This document shows positions 1-7,182 of a DNA stretch of 36,207 nt, piece after piece. The stretch spans positions 1 to 36,207 of the IMG/VR virus record IMGVR_UViG_3300000553_000137; one strand, given 5' to 3'. Within the stretch, counting starts at the first letter, position 1, and each line of letters opens with the position of its first letter. The position numbers were made by a program, and so were the translations under genes. This stretch comes from a virus. The notes beneath the pieces were generated by a model that was not told the origin of the DNA, did no database searches, and worked only from the letters and a program-made list of their open reading frames with translations.

Positions 1-504
1 ATGTTTGGTAACTACAACGTGGGCTTAGTGTGTACGAACCACACATACGCAAGTCAAGATATGTTTGACCCAGATGATAAAATCAGTGGCGGACAAGGCT
101 TTATCTACGCATCAAGTATTGTAGTTGCTATGCGTAAACTAAAACTTAAAATTGACGAAGACGGCAACAAAGTTACTGAAGTACTTGGTATACGTGCAGC
201 TTGTAAGATTATGAAAACACGTTATGCTAAACCATTTGAATCAGTACAAGTACAAATTCCATATGAAACAGGTATGAGCCCGTACAGTGGACTAGTTGAT
301 TTAAGTGAGAAAAAAGGTATTTTGGCTAAAGATGGTAACAGTCTTAAGTATACCGCAGTTGATGGCACAGTTATTAAACAATTCCGCAAAGCGTGGGAAC
401 GTAATGATAACAACTGTCTAGACAAAATTATGAAAGATCTTCAAGACAATCCTGATATGCTAAGTAAACAAGATACAGTTAAATCAGAGGAAGAAGCAGA
501 ATGA
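1..504 (+). CDS. uvsX: UvsX recombinase, C-terminal part (5' end outside window)
   Basis: RecA-like strand-exchange protein of T4-type phages; it coats ssDNA and drives recombination-dependent replication and repair. The visible 167 residues match the C-terminal half of the family: the NHTY segment near residue 13, the GGQG stretch near residue 30, the SPYSGLVDL segment near residue 93, and an acidic tail (EEEAE). The Walker A region lies upstream of the window, so the ATG at base 1 is an internal methionine and the gene is cut by the window edge. The stop overlaps the next start by 4 bases (ATGA), indicating translational coupling. uvsY follows two genes later, which supports the call. Confidence 0.9.
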   Translation: MFGNYNVGLVCTNHTYASQDMFDPDDKISGGQGFIYASSIVVAMRKLKLKIDEDGNKVTEVLGIRAACKIMKTRYAKPFESVQVQIPYETGMSPYSGLVDLSEKKGILAKDGNSLKYTAVDGTVIKQFRKAWERNDNNCLDKIMKDLQDNPDMLSKQDTVKSEEEAE

Positions 505-731
505 GTGTAGATGTAGAAATTTTGAGTGAAATGTGGCTTACAGTTAAGGAGTACATCTCGCAAAAGGACAGACAAGCAGTAGCAGATCATGTTATTAATG
601 TTGTAGCAGACCACAGCATTACAGAAGCAGATTTGAAGAAGTTTGGCGGTACTGATGCATATCTGCGACGAGCAGTTGAGGAATACTTAGGCGAAGAAGC
701 TGAACCCGAAAACGACTACGACGACGAGTAA
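501..731 (+). CDS. Small acidic phage protein between uvsX and uvsY
   Basis: A 76-residue protein with a very acidic C-terminus (EEAEPENDYDDE). No catalytic motif, signal peptide or membrane segment is visible. Its start overlaps the uvsX stop (ATGA), and uvsY begins 2 bases after its own stop, so it is in the recombination operon and probably co-translated. The acidic tail could be for protein-protein contacts in the UvsX/UvsY/ssDNA system, but that is inference. I do not recognise the family with certainty. Confidence 0.75.
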   Translation: MSVDVEILSEMWLTVKEYISQKDRQAVADHVINVVADHSITEADLKKFGGTDAYLRRAVEEYLGEEAEPENDYDDE

Positions 732-733
732 AT

Positions 734-1189
734 ATGTGGTATAACAAAGTAGTACAAGATATTAGCAGACTCCCTGACTTCATTGATTACTATGGTGCTG
801 AACTAGCACAGGCGAAAAATGAAGTTAAGGTGTTTGGCAATATTGAAAAGGGACTAGCAATGCTCCCAGGCGTTACAGAGCAACGTTTCAATCAGTTACA
901 AGAGATTGAAGCGGTGCTTAACTTTCTAAACATTAAACTACGTAAAATTCGTCAAGATCACTATAAAAAGTATCTCGAAGGATATGCACGTGCGCTAACA
1001 TCGAGAGATGCTGAAAAGTACGTTGATGGCGAAAGCGAAGTTATTGATATGGAAACAATTATTAACGAAGTTGCACTATTGCGCAACAAGTGGCTTGGCA
1101 TTATGAAAGGGCTCGAAGCGAAATCATACATGATAGGACATATTGTTAGACTGCGTACGGCAGGAATGGAAGATGCAACAATTAACTAA
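734..1189 (+). CDS. uvsY: UvsY recombination mediator
   Basis: Mediator that loads UvsX onto gp32-coated ssDNA. Length is 151 residues against about 137 in T4. The family pattern is visible from about residue 70: a basic helix with KIRQDHYKKY, an ALTSRDAEKYVDGE segment matching the T4 GRGDGDEFSMDRYEKSE region in position, then a central helix (NKWLGIMKGLEAKSYMIGHI) ending in IVRLRTAG, like T4 IKSRGFAIKHIQDMRA. Position downstream of uvsX in the same operon supports it. The next gene begins inside its last codons. Confidence 0.85.
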   Translation: MWYNKVVQDISRLPDFIDYYGAELAQAKNEVKVFGNIEKGLAMLPGVTEQRFNQLQEIEAVLNFLNIKLRKIRQDHYKKYLEGYARALTSRDAEKYVDGESEVIDMETIINEVALLRNKWLGIMKGLEAKSYMIGHIVRLRTAGMEDATIN

Positions 1190-1439
1190 TCCTGTAGACG
1201 AATTATTGGAACAATGGGAAGAAATTAAACATATTTCTTCCCATATCACCTCAACTGACAACACAGACATATTAGATTATATGCGTCGCAAAGCTCAACT
1301 CGTGCATTATTCTCAAGAACTACGATTCGCAAGACTAAGCAACGATACTAAAACTGAAGAAGAATATACTGCAAAATTTATAGAAGCTTACACTACTTTC
1401 AGCAAAGATTTTATTTTTAGGATATTAAAAAATGGCTAG
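1173..1439 (+). CDS. Hypothetical phage protein, 88 aa
   Basis: Predicted mostly helical, charged protein (motifs NPVDELLEQWEEI at the N-terminus, FSKDFIFRILKNG at the C-terminus). I chose the ATG at 1173, preceded by an AGGA-like sequence (1162-1165), over a possible TTG at 1143 that would overlap uvsY more deeply. The gene overlaps uvsY by 17 bases and the next gene by 8 bases, so it is part of a tightly packed operon. No function can be assigned. Confidence 0.65.
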   Translation: MQQLTNPVDELLEQWEEIKHISSHITSTDNTDILDYMRRKAQLVHYSQELRFARLSNDTKTEEEYTAKFIEAYTTFSKDFIFRILKNG

Positions 1440-2328
1440 ACATGCACTTAAGGTATTAAATCAACTTAGGGAATATGATAGCTTCCTTGATAGTTTACAT
1501 ACAATTGTAGACATAGGCTGTGGCACTGGTGAAGATATCACTTGGTGGGCTACATTAGAGTCACGCGATGATACGCCTGTTCCATACAACTATAATTGTT
1601 TTGCTATTGACCGCGACGCCGCTAAATTATCAAAAGTTCCCGATCTTATTAACATACATAAACTTGAAAAAGATTTTAATAAATTCTGTTTGCCTGTATT
1701 GGCTGATTTAATGTGGTCGCACGATAGTTTACAGTATAGCACTAACCCAATTGAAACATTGAAAGTGTGGAATGAGCAAATGAATGTTGATGCTATGCTA
1801 ATTTTAAGCATTCCACAACATTCCGGAGTTGCCGATAACAAATACTATAGTCGTACACATAGCGGATGTTTTTATAACTTTACTCCAACCAGTTTAATTT
1901 ATATGCTTGCAGTTAATGGCTTTGATTGTAAAGATGCATATATGCTTAAAGAATTCAATGATCCGTGGATTCATGTTGCAGTATATAAATCAGCAATTGC
2001 TCCAATGGATGCAACTACAACAACTTGGCTTGATTTGGTTAATTTTGGTTTACTGAATCAAACAGTAGTTGATTCGATTAATTCGTATGGTTACTTACGA
2101 CAAGAAGATATACTATATCCGTGGTTAGATAAAGAAAACTATTATATTGATTATGTAAGTCAATGGACAGAAATCCCAGAGCAAGCAACACGAACGGTAG
2201 ATGGTGTTATTAACATTTCCACACCGACTACTACACCGGTTATTAAACAAGGCAAACCTACTAAAAAAAGTACAACGCTACTTAAAGCAGTTGGTATAAT
2301 GCGCCCACCTAAGAAAAAATATGATTAA
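1432..2328 (+). CDS. Class I SAM-dependent methyltransferase
   Basis: 298 residues. Motif I of the Rossmann-fold methyltransferases is clear near residue 27 (VDIGCGTGED), followed by an acidic residue at the end of the second strand (FAIDRDAAK near residue 61) that should bind the SAM ribose. A WSHDSLQY segment near residue 101 and LILSIPQHSG near residue 123 are typical of the Methyltransf_11 group. The C-terminus is a basic, Pro-rich tail (RPPKKKYD). It overlaps both neighbours by 8 bases and stands with a nucleotidyltransferase-cupin gene and a radical SAM gene, so a small-molecule or glycan substrate is more likely than DNA. The exact substrate cannot be read from sequence. Confidence 0.8.
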   Translation: MARHALKVLNQLREYDSFLDSLHTIVDIGCGTGEDITWWATLESRDDTPVPYNYNCFAIDRDAAKLSKVPDLINIHKLEKDFNKFCLPVLADLMWSHDSLQYSTNPIETLKVWNEQMNVDAMLILSIPQHSGVADNKYYSRTHSGCFYNFTPTSLIYMLAVNGFDCKDAYMLKEFNDPWIHVAVYKSAIAPMDATTTTWLDLVNFGLLNQTVVDSINSYGYLRQEDILYPWLDKENYYIDYVSQWTEIPEQATRTVDGVINISTPTTTPVIKQGKPTKKSTTLLKAVGIMRPPKKKYD

Positions 2329-3085
2329 TAGAGTTGTGCTTGTAACGGGCGGGTTTGACTGCTTGCATAGCGGGCATATTGCCTACTTCAAAGCTGCTAA
2401 AGCACTTGGGCATATACTTGTTGTTGGAGTAAACAGTGATGCTTGGATTGCTCGTAAGAAGGGCCGAGCATTTATGCCAAGCACTGAGCGTATTGCTATT
2501 ATTGAAAACTTAAAGATGGTTGATCATTGTATATTGTTTAACGACGATGATGATACTGCAATCGAAGCAATTAATAACGTTAAAGCAATGTACCCAAACA
2601 GCGAGATAGTATTTGCTAACGGCGGCGATAGAACAGAATATAACATTCCTGAGATGAAATGTGCAGATGTTGCATTTGCATTTGGCGTTGGCGGCAAGGA
2701 TAAGCTCAATAGTAGCAGTTGGATATTAGATGAGTGGAAAGCGCCTAAAACTCTACGAGAATGGGGTTATTATCGTGTATTACATGACGTTCCAGGTCTA
2801 AAAGTGAAAGAATTAACCATCGATCCGGGCAAGCGCCTAAGTATGCAGAAACATTACGATAGATCCGAGTTATGGTTTATTGCAGATGGCGAAGCAACTG
2901 TTAGCGAGTACAGTATTGTTTACCCAACAACGCTACAAAATCCGCACCTACCCAAAAGTTCAACTCATCGCATACCAGAAGAACAATGGCATCAACTTGC
3001 TAACCCATATACTAGACCATGTCGCATAATTGAAATACAATATGGCGATCAATGTGTCGAAGAAGATATAGAAAGGAAAGATTAA
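2321..3085 (+). CDS. Cytidylyltransferase-like domain fused to a cupin domain
   Basis: 254 residues in two parts. Residues 1-135 form a nucleotidyltransferase of the cytidylyltransferase-like superfamily: VTGGFDCLHSGH carries the HxGH signature and MPSTERIAII the (S/T)TER signature, as in glycerol-3-phosphate cytidylyltransferase and the HldE/RfaE adenylyltransferase domain. Residues 150-250 look like a cupin of the mannose-6-phosphate isomerase type II kind (KRLSMQKHYDRSELWFIADGEA, then HRIPEEQWHQLANP and a C-terminal IIEIQYGD). This suggests activation plus isomerisation of a sugar phosphate or polyol phosphate in one polypeptide. It overlaps the methyltransferase by 8 bases, and its TAA overlaps the next ATG (TAATG). 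Confidence 0.8.
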   Translation: MINRVVLVTGGFDCLHSGHIAYFKAAKALGHILVVGVNSDAWIARKKGRAFMPSTERIAIIENLKMVDHCILFNDDDDTAIEAINNVKAMYPNSEIVFANGGDRTEYNIPEMKCADVAFAFGVGGKDKLNSSSWILDEWKAPKTLREWGYYRVLHDVPGLKVKELTIDPGKRLSMQKHYDRSELWFIADGEATVSEYSIVYPTTLQNPHLPKSSTHRIPEEQWHQLANPYTRPCRIIEIQYGDQCVEEDIERKD

Positions 3086-4647
3086 TGTTTGACAATAGTA
3101 AGCCAAATATTATTTTATTAACAGATCACAGTGAGCCAATATTCATGCAGAAGTTGTTTGGGATTGCACGAGTTGCATCGGCCCTACGACAAGCAGGGTA
3201 TCAGGTGGTTGTTATTAATCATTTGCATATATGGACTCCTGATGAACTTATGACTACACTTAGTCATTTAATTTCATCTCACACATTGTTTGTAGGGTTT
3301 AATTCTATATTTTATCGTGATTTAGAAAATGTAATTACCCGAGACGATGGTCATATCGAGTGGCCGTTATGTAAACCTGGATCTATGTTACCACATGCAC
3401 ACAGTCTGAATCGACGAGTAGTGCAGACTATTAAAACCGCAAATCCTAATTGTAAAATAGTATTGGGTGGTCCTGATGCTGCTGATGCTAGTTGGAATAA
3501 AGATTATGAGTATGTAGTATGTGGTTATGCAGATATGAGTATAGTTAATCTTGCAAATCATTTATTAAATGGCGAAAAACTTAATAAATCATATAGAAGC
3601 ATTAATGGATTTATTATAATAAATGATAGTAAAGCAGATGGGTTTGATATAGCAACATCTAGGACATCGTACGAAACATATGATGTAGTATTACCAGGAG
3701 AAACATTACCTATTGAGATTGCTCGTGGCTGCATATTCCAGTGTGCATTTTGTAGTTATCCATTAAATGGTAAAAAGAAATTAGATTTTATTCGTAGTGA
3801 AGAATTCTTATATAATGAATTTTTAGAAAACTACGAAAAATATCAAGTAACTAGATATATATTCTCCGATGATACCTTTAATGATAGCGTGGATAAAGTG
3901 CAGATGATGTATAATGTTTCAAAACGCTTGCCTTTTAAATTGGAATATTGGGCATATATAAGATTAGATTTAATCTCGGCCCATCCAGAAACAGCTGATT
4001 TACTGTTAGACAGTGGCATGCGTGGAGCCTACATGGGTATCGAATCGTGGAATAAAATCACCGGTGAAATCATTGGCAAGGGCATGGCTAAAGAAAAGCA
4101 ACTTGCAACCTTACGATACCTTAAAGGTAAGTGGGGAAATCAAATAATGCTACACGGTTCTTTTATGGTTGGCTTACCGGAAGAAAGCGTAGAATCAGTA
4201 ACTGACACCTTTAATACTTTAATGACTGATGATTCTCCACTTGATTCTTGGATATTTCGAGGATTTAACATGGAAGATAAAGCCGCCAAATCAAATGAAT
4301 TTTACAGTAAGATAACATTAGATCCTAAGGGCTATGGATATCGAATATTAGGCAAACAAGATCATTTGCTAGCATGGGAAAATGATTATATGGATTGGAA
4401 AAAAGCAACAGAACTTGCCAACCATTTTACATTGTCTGGCAGAACAGTTCGATCTGTTAAAATTGGAGGATTGGGATCATTTTCTATTGCTAGCCTTGGA
4501 TTTGATTTAGAATTTTCGACAAATAAATATGTTTCAGACTTTGATTGGAATCAAGTTGATATGCGTAAACAACAGCGAGCAACGGAATATAAACATAAAT
4601 TTTTCAAAGAACTACGTATACCTATTGATATAGAACGAAAAGAATAA
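3085..4647 (+). CDS. Radical SAM protein with B12-binding-like N-terminal domain
   Basis: 520 residues from the ATG at 3085, chosen over an upstream TTG-type start because GAAAGGAAAG lies just upstream and the ATG overlaps the previous stop. The N-terminal 170 residues look like a cobalamin-binding Rossmann domain (IILLTDHSEP; LVGFNSIFYRD region; KIVLGGPDAAD). The radical SAM core begins with ARGCIFQCAFC (CxxxCxxC) near residue 220, followed by YIFSDDTFND and RGAYMGIESWN, normal for B12-type radical SAM enzymes. Such proteins do methylations, ring contractions or C-C chemistry on small molecules. The neighbouring methyltransferase and sugar-activating fusion suggest glycan modification. Confidence 0.85.
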   Translation: MFDNSKPNIILLTDHSEPIFMQKLFGIARVASALRQAGYQVVVINHLHIWTPDELMTTLSHLISSHTLFVGFNSIFYRDLENVITRDDGHIEWPLCKPGSMLPHAHSLNRRVVQTIKTANPNCKIVLGGPDAADASWNKDYEYVVCGYADMSIVNLANHLLNGEKLNKSYRSINGFIIINDSKADGFDIATSRTSYETYDVVLPGETLPIEIARGCIFQCAFCSYPLNGKKKLDFIRSEEFLYNEFLENYEKYQVTRYIFSDDTFNDSVDKVQMMYNVSKRLPFKLEYWAYIRLDLISAHPETADLLLDSGMRGAYMGIESWNKITGEIIGKGMAKEKQLATLRYLKGKWGNQIMLHGSFMVGLPEESVESVTDTFNTLMTDDSPLDSWIFRGFNMEDKAAKSNEFYSKITLDPKGYGYRILGKQDHLLAWENDYMDWKKATELANHFTLSGRTVRSVKIGGLGSFSIASLGFDLEFSTNKYVSDFDWNQVDMRKQQRATEYKHKFFKELRIPIDIERKE

Positions 4648-4657
4648 TAAATACATT

Positions 4658-5815
4658 ATGCGCAAATTTATTGACCTCATTTTAGAAGCTGAATCTATTC
4701 TTAAACAACAAGTAGTTGATTTAGTACACCAAACCAACGATCCACAAATATTACACAAAGTACTATTAGCGTTAAAGTCTACTGACTTAGGTGCAAAACT
4801 TAAACAAGTACTTAAACAGGATGTTGATGCTAACAAGATGGTAGATAAGTTGGCTAATTTAATTGTACATGTTGATGGTACCGTTGAAGAAAAAGAAAAA
4901 TTTGCAGACGAATATCCAAATGGCTTTGTTGATACTACTACGTTACTGAATGGTAAGAGAAATAGTTTTACTGATATCATTGAAGCTGGCTTCCCAGATC
5001 GAGTATTTCGTTTACTTGCAATTGAATTAACAGCACAGGGTGTTGGACCAGGGGAAATTGCACTAGCAATACTAAGTCCTAAGATTAAACATAGTGGCCG
5101 TGCAAGTGGTGGCGGCGATTTGAATATTGATGGTAAGGCAGTTGAAGTTAAGACTACAGTAAGCAAAGGTGGCCGCTGGAGCGACGCACGTAAAGCTAAT
5201 TTAAACATGCGAGCTATTAGAGATGCAATTGCTGAAATAGTAGTAGCAAACGGTATTGAAATGCCAGCACGAGTAGGGATTACGTTTTGGGTTAATACAG
5301 TACGTCCTTTGATACAGGATGATTCGACAGCACTCGACAAAGTAACAACAATTATGGCCGATGGATTGTTTTCACATGTTAATAACTCAGAGTATAAAGA
5401 ATCACTACAAACTGGTGACGCCGGTGCCATCAAAGAAGCAGTATTGAGTACAGGATATGATAATTATAAAAAATATGCTGGATTTGATGGTATGCTATTG
5501 CTAGATGTGCGCGGCGGTGGATCTGCGCAGTATTTTGAAACATACGACGATATGCGCGGTCAAATTAATGCGTCGACTATCTATCTAATGGCACCAGAAT
5601 CAGAGGCTATGCCACAAATAGTATTGTCAACTTCGTCAAATGGTGCAGAACAATTTACAGGAATTGCGCCCCAATCCAGTAAAGAAACAGCAGATGCAAT
5701 ACGTAAGCAAGTAGATAACATAACTGCACCAACTACAGGACTTAGACCACCCGGAACAGTGACAGCTCCACGTGCTCAGAGGACAGTATCAGACATACCA
5801 AGAGAAAAACGATAG
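4658..5815 (+). CDS. PD-(D/E)XK nuclease-like phage protein
   Basis: 385 residues. The N-terminal 75 residues look helical. Near residues 130-165 there is a set resembling the restriction-endonuclease fold: GPGE (E133), SGGGDLNIDGK (D154) and AVEVKTT (E163, K165), i.e. E...D...ExK, followed by GGRWSDAR. The C-terminal 60 residues are Pro/Thr/Arg-rich and look disordered. It is the last gene of the uvsX operon before a strong terminator. The family is unnamed to me; a nuclease or DNA-binding role is inferred from the motif only. An AATAAATAC element (4646-4654) lies directly upstream but is so close to the ATG that it would give a nearly leaderless mRNA. Confidence 0.65.
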   Translation: MRKFIDLILEAESILKQQVVDLVHQTNDPQILHKVLLALKSTDLGAKLKQVLKQDVDANKMVDKLANLIVHVDGTVEEKEKFADEYPNGFVDTTTLLNGKRNSFTDIIEAGFPDRVFRLLAIELTAQGVGPGEIALAILSPKIKHSGRASGGGDLNIDGKAVEVKTTVSKGGRWSDARKANLNMRAIRDAIAEIVVANGIEMPARVGITFWVNTVRPLIQDDSTALDKVTTIMADGLFSHVNNSEYKESLQTGDAGAIKEAVLSTGYDNYKKYAGFDGMLLLDVRGGGSAQYFETYDDMRGQINASTIYLMAPESEAMPQIVLSTSSNGAEQFTGIAPQSSKETADAIRKQVDNITAPTTGLRPPGTVTAPRAQRTVSDIPREKR

Positions 5816-5822
5816 ATTCTCT

Positions 5823-5846
5823 AAAAAGGCACTTCGGTGCCTTTTT
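5823..5846 (+). terminator. Rho-independent terminator with UUCG loop
   Basis: A perfect 10-bp stem: AAAAAGGCAC, loop TTCG, GTGCCTTTTT, ending in a T run (5842-5847). The extra-stable UUCG tetraloop makes this a strong terminator for the uvsX-to-PD-(D/E)XK operon. The A/T flanks are symmetric, so it may act on both strands. A new promoter starts 3 bases downstream. Confidence 0.9.
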
Positions 5847-5848
5847 TA

Positions 5849-5877
5849 TTGACTTCATTTTCTAAAGGCTATATAAT
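5849..5877 (+). promoter_or_regulatory. Sigma70-type promoter, leaderless arrangement
   Basis: TTGACT (5849-5854), 17-bp spacer, TATAAT (5872-5877). The expected transcription start, 6-7 bases after the -10, coincides with the ATG at 5884, so the mRNA would be leaderless. No Shine-Dalgarno sequence fits that ATG. Confidence 0.8.
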
Positions 5878-5883
5878 AGTACT

Positions 5884-6123
5884 ATGAACTACACATTAGA
5901 ACAAATTATAGCACTAGCACAAGAAGTTGAAACAACTGATGCAATTGATTGGGAAAACTTGCCGCTTAATAAAGATCATATATATCAAATGGTTGGCAGT
6001 CAAGCATACGAACTATATAAGCAACACGCCGATACAGAAGATGGCGAAGCAATTATAGTAGCAACAATAACTAAACTGTTAGTAGAAAATTTTGTACTAA
6101 ATCTCAAAGTTGAATCACGATAA
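5884..6123 (+). CDS. Small acidic phage protein, probably from a leaderless mRNA
   Basis: 79 residues, acidic and helical (starts MNYTLEQIIALAQEVE). No known domain. The start sits 7 bases after a consensus -10 box, with no room for a ribosome binding site. The next in-frame ATG would remove about half the protein, so leaderless translation is the simplest reading. Followed by a gene with a good AAGGAG whose signal overlaps this stop. Probably early-expressed because of the host-type promoter (inference). Confidence 0.7.
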   Translation: MNYTLEQIIALAQEVETTDAIDWENLPLNKDHIYQMVGSQAYELYKQHADTEDGEAIIVATITKLLVENFVLNLKVESR

Positions 6124-6136
6124 GGAGTATTACAGC

Positions 6137-6346
6137 ATGGCTAAAACAAATGCAAGTTTTAAATTAGGTAAGATGGTTAAATTAACATTGTCTACAATTG
6201 ATGACAAAGAATCACGTCGTTTATATTTGAAAGCAATGGTTGATGCACAGCAATCATTTATGGAATCAAAGAACAAAAAGTTCTCTGAATTACGCTCAAC
6301 ACCAGCTAACGGCGGACAAGCACGTCAGCAACAACCAGCTAAGTAA
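6137..6346 (+). CDS. Hypothetical basic phage protein, 69 aa
   Basis: Starts at the ATG at 6137, preceded by AAGGAG (6122-6127), although the frame is open from 6110. The protein is basic, with a helical middle (DDKESRRLYLKAMVDAQQSF) and a Gln/Ala-rich disordered tail (ARQQQPAK). No functional domain recognised. Its final base overlaps the start of the RmlC-like gene (TAATG), linking the two translationally. Confidence 0.75.
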   Translation: MAKTNASFKLGKMVKLTLSTIDDKESRRLYLKAMVDAQQSFMESKNKKFSELRSTPANGGQARQQQPAK

Positions 6347-6891
6347 TGCAGGTACATAATCTTATTGGCGGAGCAAAGCTACTTATGTTTGCTCGCCATG
6401 CAGATAGTAGAGGCTGGTTTGCTGAAAGTTGGTCGAACAAATGGATGGAAGAATACGGAATTGCAAAACCATTTGTTCAATCCAACACAGTGCGCACTGA
6501 ACTAAAACATACTATTCGTGGATTGCACACACAAATCCCACCTCACCAAACTTCCAAGTTATTGCAAGTTATACGTGGTGCGGTGTTGGATGTGTTTGTT
6601 GATGCACGTGTAGATTCAGTAACGTATGGGCAATGGGGCTCAGTTACCCTAAGCGAAGATACTGCACAATTAATTTACGTACCCGATGGATTTTATCACG
6701 GCTATATGACATTAGTTGATAATACTATTGTACACTATCAACAGGATGAATTTTACTCATCCGATTCGGATCACGGCTTACTATGGAATGATTCAACAAT
6801 AAACATAGAATGGGGGCTAAATGGTGCAATACCGATAGTTTCTAGCAAAGATACTGCCCAACCGACGTGGAATCTTGCCAAAAAGTTCTAA
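6346..6891 (+). CDS. rmlC: dTDP-4-keto-6-deoxyglucose 3,5-epimerase (RmlC family)
   Basis: 181 residues, normal for the RmlC cupin family, which epimerises C3 and/or C5 of dTDP-4-keto-6-deoxyglucose. Diagnostic segments: FARHADSRGWFAESW, TIRGLHTQ with the catalytic His at about residue 61, a Lys at about 71 (SKLLQVIRGAVLDVFVD), PDGFYHGYMTL, the Tyr-containing HYQQDEFY, and the late Asp in LLWND. All residues normally needed seem present. It precedes an RmlB-type dehydratase by one small gene. RmlA and RmlD are not in the window. NovW/EvaD-type 3- or 5-epimerases of antibiotic sugar pathways have the same fold, so the exact specificity is open. Confidence 0.9.
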   Translation: MQVHNLIGGAKLLMFARHADSRGWFAESWSNKWMEEYGIAKPFVQSNTVRTELKHTIRGLHTQIPPHQTSKLLQVIRGAVLDVFVDARVDSVTYGQWGSVTLSEDTAQLIYVPDGFYHGYMTLVDNTIVHYQQDEFYSSDSDHGLLWNDSTINIEWGLNGAIPIVSSKDTAQPTWNLAKKF

Positions 6892-6896
6892 AAAGG

Positions 6897-6926
6897 TTGA
6901 CATTGTGCTTGCAAATATGCTATTAT
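6897..6926 (+). promoter_or_regulatory. Sigma70-type promoter with extended -10
   Basis: TTGACA (6897-6902), 18-bp spacer, TATTAT (6921-6926) with TGC directly before it (extended -10). It reads into the 51-residue gene at 6961, whose GAGGT ribosome binding site is at 6950-6954. Confidence 0.75.
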
Positions 6927-6960
6927 TGTAAGATAAACAATTAATCAATGAGGTAACACT

Positions 6961-7116
6961 ATGTTTGAATCAATCGAAATTAGAAAAGTAGCAAATGGTT
7001 TTATTGTAATTTTAAATACCGAAGATGACGCTAAAGAGTTTGTATTTGATACAAGTCGCAAAGCAGTTAAGTTCATTCGTGAATACGTAGAAGGTAAAGT
7101 ATCACAACCAGCATAA
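6961..7116 (+). CDS. Small conserved-looking phage protein, 51 aa
   Basis: Reads M-F-E-S-I-E-I-R-K-V, then NGFIVILNTEDDAKEFVFD, then SRKAVKFIREYVEG, ending VSQPA. The pattern is two or three beta strands followed by a helix. It has its own sigma70 promoter and a strong GAGGT signal 6 bases before ATG, and codon use like its neighbours. Similar tiny proteins with a NGFIV...EYVFD pattern are, from memory, common in marine T4-like phages, with no known function. Confidence 0.75.
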   Translation: MFESIEIRKVANGFIVILNTEDDAKEFVFDTSRKAVKFIREYVEGKVSQPA

Positions 7117-7138
7117 TTTTATCTGTGTTATATGCTAA

Positions 7139-7148
7139 AATAAATACC
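7139..7148 (+). promoter_or_regulatory. T4-late-like promoter box
   Basis: AATAAATACC in the 66-base gap before the RmlB-type gene, resembling the T4 late -10 element TATAAATA. The start would fall near 7153-7155, leaving a leader with AAAAGGA before the ATG at 7183. Late control by a gp55-type sigma factor is inference. Confidence 0.5.
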
Positions 7149-7182
7149 ATATAGCAGTAAATTCAACTAAAAGGAACATTCA

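Noticed and set aside
4646-4654. AATAAATAC as a late promoter for the gene at 4658
   Set aside because: It lies 3 bases before the ATG, so a normal start would fall at or inside the codon; it overlaps the stop of the radical SAM gene and could be chance. Noted in the gene entry only.
4612-5433. Long 273-residue open frame on the minus strand opposite the PD-(D/E)XK-like gene
   Set aside because: Ser/Thr/Leu-rich product without motifs, no ribosome binding site, fully antisense to a better-supported gene; an artefact of codon bias.
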